This document shows, piece after piece, positions 57,067 to 64,000 of a stretch of DNA of 64,000 nt. The notes below the pieces were generated by a model. It made no database searches, was not told the origin of the DNA, and saw nothing but the letters and a program-made list of their open reading frames with translations. The position numbers and the translations under genes are program-made. The stretch is from Haliscomenobacter sp. (GTDB taxonomy: Bacteria > Bacteroidota > Bacteroidia > Chitinophagales > Saprospiraceae), in the NCBI RefSeq assembly GCF_016718685.1, contig NZ_JADKCX010000001.1, positions 1-64,000 of the forward strand, read 5' to 3'. Positions within the stretch are counted from its first letter, which is position 1. Each line of letters starts with the position of its first letter.

Positions 57067-59940
57067 TTATTGTATTTGCTTCATCACTACTCTACGATTT
57101 TTTGCACGACCTTCCTCCGTAGCATTACTGGCTTCAGGTTTGCTTTCCCCAAAGCCTCGGGTAGTTAGATTTTCGGCGATGCAATTGTTTTCGATCAAAA
57201 ATTGGCGAACAGCTTGTGCTCGGTTTTCTGACAGAACCTGATTAAATTCGGTAGAACTGGTATTGTCCGTATGGCCCTGAATCTCGATTTTAAGTTTGTT
57301 TCTTTGGATAAATTTTGCCCATTGAATAAGGTAGGTATGGGCTTCAGGTAAAATTGCGTAAGACCCTGTTGCAAACAACACGTCTCGTATGGATGCATCT
57401 GGACGCTCATCAATTTTAAATTGCTTGATATTCTTGGTTGGAATATCGTCTTCACTGCCAGCGATGGTCAACACGGGCTGGATGGTGGAGGGTGGACTTT
57501 TGTCTGGTACAATAATGAATTTCACTTGATCTGTTGGTAGAGCGAATACCACTTTTCCATCAACAGGATCGGGCCTACTTCTTTGTAATACTTTGCCCGT
57601 TTTTTTATCAATGGCTTGAAGTTCTCCGATGATTGGGGTTCCATCTTCGCCAACAATTTTTGCTTCAAGGCTATAGATGGTATCTGGCCGTAACCATTCA
57701 GGTAGGTCAATGAAATGAATTTTGTCAATTCCATCACTACCAATGGACATATATCCCTTCTTTCCACCCAGCATTACCTTGAAATCCCAATCATTTTCGG
57801 AAGAATTGAACAAGATCCCTAAATTTTTAGGCTCACTCCAATTGGTCCAGGATGAATCCAAACGAGTACTAACATATAGATCTAAATTTCCAAACCCGAT
57901 ATGGCCATTGGAACTGAAGTATAAAGTTTTCATGTCTGGATGCAAAAATGGGGTTCGTTCAAACCTCGACGTGTTGATTGTAGTACCCAAGTTGATGGAG
58001 GCATCCATTTGCCTTCGGGATCTTGTAGGGCAACGTAAATATCACGATTGATTGAATTGCCTGCGGAATAGATCATCCCATTGGAAATATAACGGCCATC
58101 GCCTTGCCATTCCGTAAAATTAATCGTGGAAGGAAACTCAAGCGGAGCACTCCATCCCGTCGCATTTTTTTGGCTGGTACAGAGGACCCCAGACCGAAAA
58201 ATCAACATCTCGGTAGCACTGTGGCTGACACATTCTGGGGCTTCGTTGGTATCTGGAGCACATATTTCTGCAATGAGTTTGGGATTCGACCATCCCTTAT
58301 TTATTTTTTTGGCTACATAAATATCTTCTGGTTCGAGGACTGTTCCCATTTTTCTGCAAAAAAATAGTTGCTGCCCGTCTGCGGAGAGAAAAGGGCTGTA
58401 TTCGGAATAGTTGCCTTCATCTGGGAAAATGACCTTTTTTTTGATCACTAAATTTCCCTTTTCCTTGATCAATTTATAGATGTAGTCGAACTGCCCATTT
58501 TTTTCTTTAAAAAATTCAGCATACCTGTTGATTGTATCCTTGACGGCTGCCCATTTTTCTGCGTATACTTCTTCAGTCATTATTCTTTGTAGTGCAAAAA
58601 AGCTTGGATCAGATGGAGCCCACTTTTTTATAAAGCGGTGGTAAGCTGGCCATTTTGTTTTGTCGTACGCGTGTCAAACAATGCCTTTGATTCCGGTTTT
58701 GCCAGCTTATCTAAGATGGTATTTCGGGATGACTTGCACTTATCAACCAGGTATTTCGGGCAATTTGGGTCGTAAATGAGGGAGTCCACTTCAGCAAGTG
58801 TTTTGGCCTTGGCCAGGGTATTGTCAACGTATTTTTGCCAAATCGAGTCAATTTTGGGGTGATTGGGATATGCTTTGATGAAGTGCTTCATGCGCGAAAG
58901 GCTATCGGTATTCATGGTGGCCCGAAAGTAAAAGTCCACCGCAAGCGCTTCGTCTTTTTTGAGCAAATCGGAAAGGGAAAACCAGGGTTTTGACGGGTGA
59001 AGACCTGTAATTGTTGGGGGGAAGGATTGGATAGGCGGTAATTTTGGTAGGCACGCATCCAAATGCTGTCTTTTCTGGGCATTTCTGGCCAGATTTTTAA
59101 GTATTGAATACAGGCGTTCCAATTTCCCCTGCGCAAGAGACGAGAAGACAAGGTGTCTAGTGCAATTTGAGCAAAACTGGTCACTGTAGTTTTTTTGATA
59201 AAAACCTCCAGGCCATTTGTTCTTGATTTTCTTGCGTTTTCAAATGCCAATATGGTGCTATCTCTGGCCCAGGCGGCTAATGGATATTTTTCTTTGAAGC
59301 GAGTATTGGCGCTCCATCCGTTGGCCTGAGTATACAAATCAAAAAGTTTATAACTGGCAGCGCGGTAAATGGGTACTGATTTTTGCTTGATGCTGTTGCC
59401 ATATTGATCGAACAAATTGGTAAAAGCTTCCAGACTTCCAATTGTAGAAGCTTTCTCAAAAGCCAATTTATTGCGGTTCTCTTCGATTGTTTTCGCTTCT
59501 GGTGTATTTGATTTTTTCACCAGGTCTAAATAATGAATGTAGCCCTCAAGCGTATTTTCTTTGAGCGCCTTTTCAGAACAAAGTTTCTCAATGGCTCGGC
59601 GATTTTTAATGGGTGAGCCATCAAGCAAGTCCTTTTCGAGTTTACTTTTCTCTTTTTCAGTTAACCTTTTGAACAGAGTCTCAGCTCGGACGGCAATGAC
59701 ATAGGCGGAATCCAAATGGAAAGCTGGGTTGCTCGCATGGCTGTAATATTTAGACATTCCCAATAAGCCCAACACGCGGTCTTCCTGCATGGCATTGTCA
59801 AATGCAGTTTTGGCTTCGGTAAATTTTTTGTCGTTGAGTTGTTGGAGGCCTTCCGTGTATTGAGCCAGCAGACCAGAAGAAAAAAAGCAACATACCGTGA
59901 TACAAACTGCCGTAGAATGGAAGTGAAAACTGAGGGACAT
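57067..59940 (-). pseudogene. Large PD40-OmpA envelope protein, three frameshifts
   Basis: One gene now in four frames, about 958 residues after correcting. A signal peptide (CITVCCFFSSGLLAQ) and a helical TPR-like N-terminal 450 residues, then PD40/WD40-like repeats (YSEYSPFLSADGQQLFFCRKMG, TPFLHPDMKTLYFSSNGHIGFG), a linker domain, and a C-terminal OmpA peptidoglycan-binding domain (IQGHTDNTSS ... AQAVRQFLIENN ... GFGESKP). The frames join cleanly if one base is added in the CCC near 59001, the TTT near 58632 and near 57998. OmpA-PD40 proteins anchor the outer membrane to peptidoglycan and are linked to gliding and secretion machinery in this phylum (PorE-like). Whether this is such a component is not established. 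Confidence 0.8.
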
Positions 59941-59953
59941 AGGCAAGCAAAAA

Positions 59954-60039
59954 TTTTGAGGTTAACAGAGGTTGTTTCGATAGCAAGTTACAAAAAAAAA
60001 TATTTTTGTATAGATTAAAAAACAATGTTAACCTCAAAA
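59954..60039. promoter_or_regulatory. 14-bp inverted repeat in OmpA gene upstream region
   Basis: Perfect arms ttttgaggttaaca (59954-59967) and tgttaacctcaaaa (60026-60039) 58 bases apart, upstream of the PD40-OmpA gene. Large spacing suggests a looping operator or a structured leader; a chance repeat in AT-rich DNA is possible. Confidence 0.4.
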
Positions 60040-60058
60040 AAACTAAAGTTAGCTAAGA

Positions 60059-60538
60059 CTATTGTTCGGCAATGCGCTTAATCTTACCCATGACTCCGGG
60101 TAAAATCTTGCGGTAGTTTTTCCCCAAAGCATTTCCAAAAATCCCTTTGGTAATGCCTGTAAACCAAACCTCGTGGGTAAAAAATGTGCGCCCATTTTTT
60201 ACTTCCAAAAAGCGTTTGACATGCAAAGCCCCCAGTGGTAGTTTGGTTTTGAAGGTGTATGCGTGGCCTGGCTCCAGGTTAGTTATCCTGAATTTCGATT
60301 TTGGCCCTTTGTCTGGAATCAGGACACCAGCGGCATTCAGTGCAAACACTCCCTGGAGTTCGGCACTTTTTAGCCCTTCATCCCATTGATTCCAATTGGG
60401 CACATCGCTCCAGATTTGCCAGATTTTTTCTGGTGATGCCCCAGTTTCAAGCGTGTGGCTGAAATGGGTATTGGATTGTGCGCTACCGAAGGAAGACATA
60501 AGCATAAGTGTTAGGAGTGAAAAAATGCTGTTTTGCAT
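60059..60538 (-). CDS. SRPBCC/START-like protein, secreted
   Basis: Start chosen at 60538 (MQNSIFSLLTLMLMSSFGSAQ), giving a signal peptide. The mature 140 residues follow the SRPBCC lipid-binding fold (SHTLETGASPEKIWQIWSDVPNWNQWDEG, FKTKLPLGALHVKRFLEV, THEVWFTG). Such proteins bind hydrophobic ligands. It lies 65 bases after the Crp-type gene on the same strand and may be its target. Confidence 0.82.
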   Translation of the reverse strand: MQNSIFSLLTLMLMSSFGSAQSNTHFSHTLETGASPEKIWQIWSDVPNWNQWDEGLKSAELQGVFALNAAGVLIPDKGPKSKFRITNLEPGHAYTFKTKLPLGALHVKRFLEVKNGRTFFTHEVWFTGITKGIFGNALGKNYRKILPGVMGKIKRIAEQ

Positions 60539-60602
60539 GGCTGAAATTTTCTGCAAAGTTCAGCGATAACCTACCTACATCACTGCACCTAAGTTAACTT
60601 CG

Positions 60603-61172
60603 TCAAGACTTACGAATATTTTTGCGGATGCGGCTCAACGATTGTGGGGCAATACCGAGGTAAGAGGCCAGGTGTTTGAGCGGAACCCGTTGCAGTAGAT
60701 TGGCATCGGCCTGCAACATCATTCGGTAGCGACTTTCTGCTGTTTCGGTTTGTAACGCTTCTAGGATCTCTTCAGTGAAGGTTTGTACTTCTTGTATCAA
60801 TAGACGAATAAAGTTGCTCCAGGAATTGAGAGACAACAAACGTTGTGCGTCGTCGTAACTCATTACCCAAATGATGCTGTCTTCGAGCGTTTCGATATTT
60901 TCCTGTGCGGGCGTTTGTTTGGCAAAACTTTTTTGAGAGGTAAAAACATAAGGTACATCGGTAAAGTATTTGGTGATGTCGTTGCCGTCTTTCCATACAA
61001 AAAAGCGGAGTAGCCCAGTTTCCAGAAAATACAAGTGCTTGCAGGTTTTACCCTCCTCGAGGAGGATGCTTTCTTTGGGAATTTCCTGACGGGAAATACA
61101 GACTTCGATGCTATTCCAATCCGCATCAGAAAGTGGGATGTAGCGCTGGATGAATTGTCTAAATGGGTGCAT
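60603..61172 (-). CDS. Crp/Fnr-family transcriptional regulator
   Basis: 189 residues. An N-terminal cyclic-nucleotide-binding barrel (ESILLEEGKTCKHLYFLETGLLRFFVWKDGND) followed by a short helix-turn-helix (VPLKHLASYLGIAPQSLSRIRKNIRKS). No Fnr-type cysteine cluster is visible. Such Bacteroidota regulators sense small molecules; ligand unknown. Divergent from the 61326 gene. Confidence 0.87.
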   Translation of the reverse strand: MHPFRQFIQRYIPLSDADWNSIEVCISRQEIPKESILLEEGKTCKHLYFLETGLLRFFVWKDGNDITKYFTDVPYVFTSQKSFAKQTPAQENIETLEDSIIWVMSYDDAQRLLSLNSWSNFIRLLIQEVQTFTEEILEALQTETAESRYRMMLQADANLLQRVPLKHLASYLGIAPQSLSRIRKNIRKS

Positions 61173-61325
61173 ATTGGCTACTTAAAAGCAAGTTAAATGT
61201 TTATCATTCCAATACTGCAAAAATGCATTTACTGAAAAATAACATTAGATATTCGAAGACCTAAAAAACAAAATTCCACTAGAATCGTTCATCTAATTTT
61301 ATACATGCCGATTAAAATTTCAGTG

Positions 61326-62593
61326 ATGCAAAAAATGTACACATTCATAATTTTATGTTTATTATTTGTAAAACTAGGTGCCCAAAAAGCAAGTGAAAAT
61401 GATTTTATCATCAACCTCAACGGTGAAACGATTATCGGCGAAATAAAGCTACAGGCCCTTCCCCAGAATTACCAGATGTGTTACTTCAAAGCACCCAATC
61501 AAAAGGAATATCAAGCCTTCAATCCTACTCAAATCAAAGGTTTTTTGCCCATAAAACGTACTTCGAAAGCAAATTTTCACCAGATACTATCCAAGCGGAA
61601 CGCTCATTTTTTGAGTGTTACTTCAAGGGGAAGTATAGCCTTTTTGGCAAAGGAAATAAACTGTACATTGAATACGACGATGGACGGTTGAGGCCATTTG
61701 AGATCAATGGCGGGATCGTGTCAAAAGATGGAGCCTTGATCAAACGGCCGGATAAGGAATTCATTGATTTTTTGCAAAAATTAGGCCAAGAATGCCCCGG
61801 TTTGGGAATACAAATTCAGGCCAATGTGCAGAGTTATGACTTAAAATCCTGCCTGGATTTATTCGAAGATTACCACAATTGTCTTAAAATCCCCTTCAAA
61901 CGTTATGGTATTTCCAAAGAAAAATTTCGACTCCAATGGGAAGTAGGAGCCACGGCAAGTGCCGCACAAATGCCCTTGAAAAGCTCGTTTTTGGGCCTGG
62001 ATTATTACAATTTCATTCTGCATCAAGGCGTAGGCATTTGGATCAACGCCGCGCTTGTTGTAAGTCCACAGCGTTATGTTTTTTTCCCTTCTCTAGTGAT
62101 TGCCCCCGAATTGGGGCGGTTTGACTTTCAGCAGAACGATGCTCGATTTACGGATGGCAACACCAACAAAAGCACCTACATCGAAAGCCAGTACCAGGCT
62201 TCGATCTTTGGGTTGCCAATTTATCTGCGTCAACCCTTTGCGCGGGTTGGGCATGGCTTTTTATCTTTCGAAGTGGGTGCCAGATTGGAAGCTATCCTCA
62301 ATTTTTCGAATGCCAAATACCTGATCGAAACCGAGGGACTTGTAGATCGGCAATATTCTTTTGTAGAAACCGAGTTATTTGATGCCTTTCAGGAAGTGGC
62401 GAAAGGTACCGGTATGGGAATCATGACCGGTGTTCGACTGAGTTTGGGGGATGAAAACAATTCAACGGGCAATTTTGCGCTGGGTTTTCGGTACAGCCGG
62501 ACCAAGCAAAACGACCCTAATGCTGGCTCTTTTGATCAGCCCATTCTTTGGCGCAATACCCTTTTTAGCATATACCTCTCAAAAAGACTCTAA
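61326..62593 (+). pseudogene. Second member of the 36219 family, one frameshift
   Basis: Start chosen at 61326 (MQKMYTFIILCLLFVKLGAQ), a signal peptide. The first domain opens with DFIINLNGETIIGEI, like IVKNSGDTLSGW of the gene at 36219. The frame breaks near 61557 where AAAA needs one A more; then it reads TYFESKFSPDTIQAE and continues as barrel strands to RNTLFSIYLSKRL. About 422 residues after correction. Related to barrel proteins of unknown function. Confidence 0.65.
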
Positions 62594-62604
62594 AACTTCA
62601 AACC

Positions 62605-64000
62605 ATGAAAAAGCTATTTACCCGACCCATCCCTGTGTTGTTGCTTTTGTTTGTGTTGTTGTTTTGTGAAAAAGAGTTTAATGGCGAGCGCCCATTTGTA
62701 CGCTTGATTACCCTTCCGCCTACGGATTTAAACGCGGAGGGTGTCACGCTGAATGGGGAGTTTCTGGATTTGAGCGGTGACATCATGAATGATTATGGCT
62801 TTTTGATCGATGCTGAAAACATAAAACCGGATGTAGTGAAAAATCCGGATATTTTGAAATTTTCGTTAAAAACGGAGACGCCAAAATTGGGCAGATTTAG
62901 TTTTCGGGCAGAATATAGCCTAAGCGTCGGGCAAACTTATTACATCAGGGCTTATGCTATACAGGGGAATAATTTCATACTCGGAGAAGAGTTTTCTTTT
63001 GTGAGTAAGGGAGGTGCTGCAAATCCAAGCATCACAAGTTTTTCACCTGTTGATATAGTGCCCGGAGATACCTTAACCCTTGTAGGGCAGAATTTTACGC
63101 TTGGCCTCCCCAGGCTTAGTGCCTACCTCGCAGGGAAGGAGGCAGAAATTGTCGGTACTCCATCCAATACTCAATTGAAAATCCGTGTGCCATTGGGCAT
63201 CCCCTTATCTGGTAAAATTCAGTTGACGGTTGGTTTTATCAGCATCACGCTTGATAAAAATTATCAACGCCTCAAACCGGACATGTTGAAAGTTCCCGGC
63301 ACCGTTAAATATGGAGCATCATTTTTAGTAGAATGTAAAAATCTGAGTAAAATCTTTGGAAGTAATGAAGTCGTGATTGGCAAAAATGGGATCTATCAGA
63401 GCTGTTTAGTGCTTCAGCAACAAAAAGACGCCCTGCTGGTTAAATTGGACGATAGTAATGATTACGATCCCGAACGTGGGGATAGTTTGTTTGTATTTGC
63501 GGCGGCCTTGCCCATAAGCAGTAAGGTCAATATCGCAAAACCGGAAATTTCGGGTATTTCACCAGCACTAGTATTGCCGGATGATGAAGTTACGCTGGTT
63601 TGCGATGGCATTTCTACCAATAAGAATGTCACTAAAGTCAGCTGGAATGGTGCCGAGATCCCTTCCGCAAATTATTCGATTGGGGCTACTGGTAAACAGG
63701 TTACGCTGAAAGTGCCCTATTGGGGCAATATACCTGGCACCATCAAAGTGATGGTAAGATCAGGTCAAAGAGTTTCCAACGAAATGTCAACAAGGGTAGT
63801 TGTGGATTTGCTAACCTTGAACGAGGAACAGAAGGACTGGAAATATGCTTTTAATTTGAATGATAAGTTGTTTATTGGTTTGCCCTCCGGTGAATTTCCT
63901 TTCGAATACCTCGATCCTTCAAAAAAAGCATCTGGTTTACAACGGATTTCAAGCTCATCCAGGCAAATTTTTGAACATGCTTTTCCTACTCAAAACGATC
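62605..64000 (+). CDS. IPT/TIG-domain lipoprotein, partial at window end
   Basis: Open from the ATG at 62605 to the window edge (465 codons) with no stop. A lipoprotein signal (LLLFVLLFCEKEFN) is followed by IPT/TIG-type immunoglobulin-like domains, for example SFSPVDIVPGDTLTLVGQNF, and DISPALVLPDDEVTLVC-like repeats; the last visible part (WKYAFNLNDKLFIGLPSGE) resembles the start of a kelch-type propeller. Anchored to the outer membrane, it may bind surface ligands. It follows the gene at 61326 by 11 bases, so they may act together. Confidence 0.75.
   Translation, partial: MKKLFTRPIPVLLLLFVLLFCEKEFNGERPFVRLITLPPTDLNAEGVTLNGEFLDLSGDIMNDYGFLIDAENIKPDVVKNPDILKFSLKTETPKLGRFSFRAEYSLSVGQTYYIRAYAIQGNNFILGEEFSFVSKGGAANPSITSFSPVDIVPGDTLTLVGQNFTLGLPRLSAYLAGKEAEIVGTPSNTQLKIRVPLGIPLSGKIQLTVGFISITLDKNYQRLKPDMLKVPGTVKYGASFLVECKNLSKIFGSNEVVIGKNGIYQSCLVLQQQKDALLVKLDDSNDYDPERGDSLFVFAAALPISSKVNIAKPEISGISPALVLPDDEVTLVCDGISTNKNVTKVSWNGAEIPSANYSIGATGKQVTLKVPYWGNIPGTIKVMVRSGQRVSNEMSTRVVVDLLTLNEEQKDWKYAFNLNDKLFIGLPSGEFPFEYLDPSKKASGLQRISSSSRQIFEHAFPTQND

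Overview
The window is a gene-dense stretch of a Bacteroidota chromosome, most likely from the Saprospiria (Haliscomenobacter/Lewinella-like). This placement is inferred from gene content, not from a marker-gene tree. Supporting signs are a PorX-type response regulator of type IX secretion, many TonB-dependent-receptor-like and PorT-like outer-membrane barrels, an FG-GAP/ASPIC-UnbV protein, PD40-OmpA proteins, a 7TM-AraC regulator, an almost complete lack of Shine-Dalgarno sequences, and several promoters of the Bacteroidota form TTG-N18-20-TAnnTTTG. No phage, IS element, CRISPR array, tRNA or rRNA gene was seen. Layout: 0-3 kb holds a partial HEPN-like gene, a DUF433 antitoxin-like gene coupled to an unknown gene, a secreted esterase, a tiny membrane peptide and a DUF1330 gene. 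3-8.5 kb has a fused serine-hydrolase/D-aminoacylase, an FG-GAP protein and a TIGR01777 epimerase. 8.5-13.1 kb is an oligopeptide ABC transporter operon (binding lipoprotein and two permeases, no ATPase nearby). 13.3-20.6 kb has a damaged outer-membrane receptor, alkaline phosphatase, dprA, an SH3 protein, a glucosaminidase and an HD phosphohydrolase. 20.7-26.8 kb has porX-dedA, a carboxylesterase, an EamA transporter and small envelope genes flanking an unusual 21-bp phased repeat array. 26.8-31.1 kb has a TatD/TcdA reading frame, upp and a secreted transglutaminase. 31.3-36.1 kb is an operon of a cupredoxin-like protein, an outer-membrane barrel, a TPR histidine kinase and a LuxR-type regulator. 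36-45 kb has envelope proteins, an AraC regulator, hupE-like, yidD, hemB and a P-type ATPase. 45-53 kb has barrels, an ECF sigma factor, uvrA, a small membrane gene, fabG and a DinB-like gene. 53-64 kb has an ArsR-like regulator, a papain-like protease, a PorT-like barrel, an astacin-like protease, a large PD40-OmpA protein, an SRPBCC protein, a Crp-type regulator, a second member of the 36-kb family and an IPT/TIG lipoprotein that runs off the end. A striking property is the number of single-base indels, mostly in homopolymers, that split otherwise well-conserved genes (esterase, histidine kinase, P-type ATPase, uvrA, PD40-OmpA and others). Together with a 272-nt block of almost pure G/C containing a run of 30 C, this suggests sequencing or assembly error more than real gene decay, so protein ends and apparent fusions here should be read with care. 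A second property is families of short degenerate repeats and hairpins at gene junctions (GGTTCGRGG-like, GGGTTTTA-like, TTAGGGTGTG-like, ATTCGTCATTCG-like, and REP-like cccacgaa-ttta-ttcgtggg palindromes), some of which extend into coding ends.
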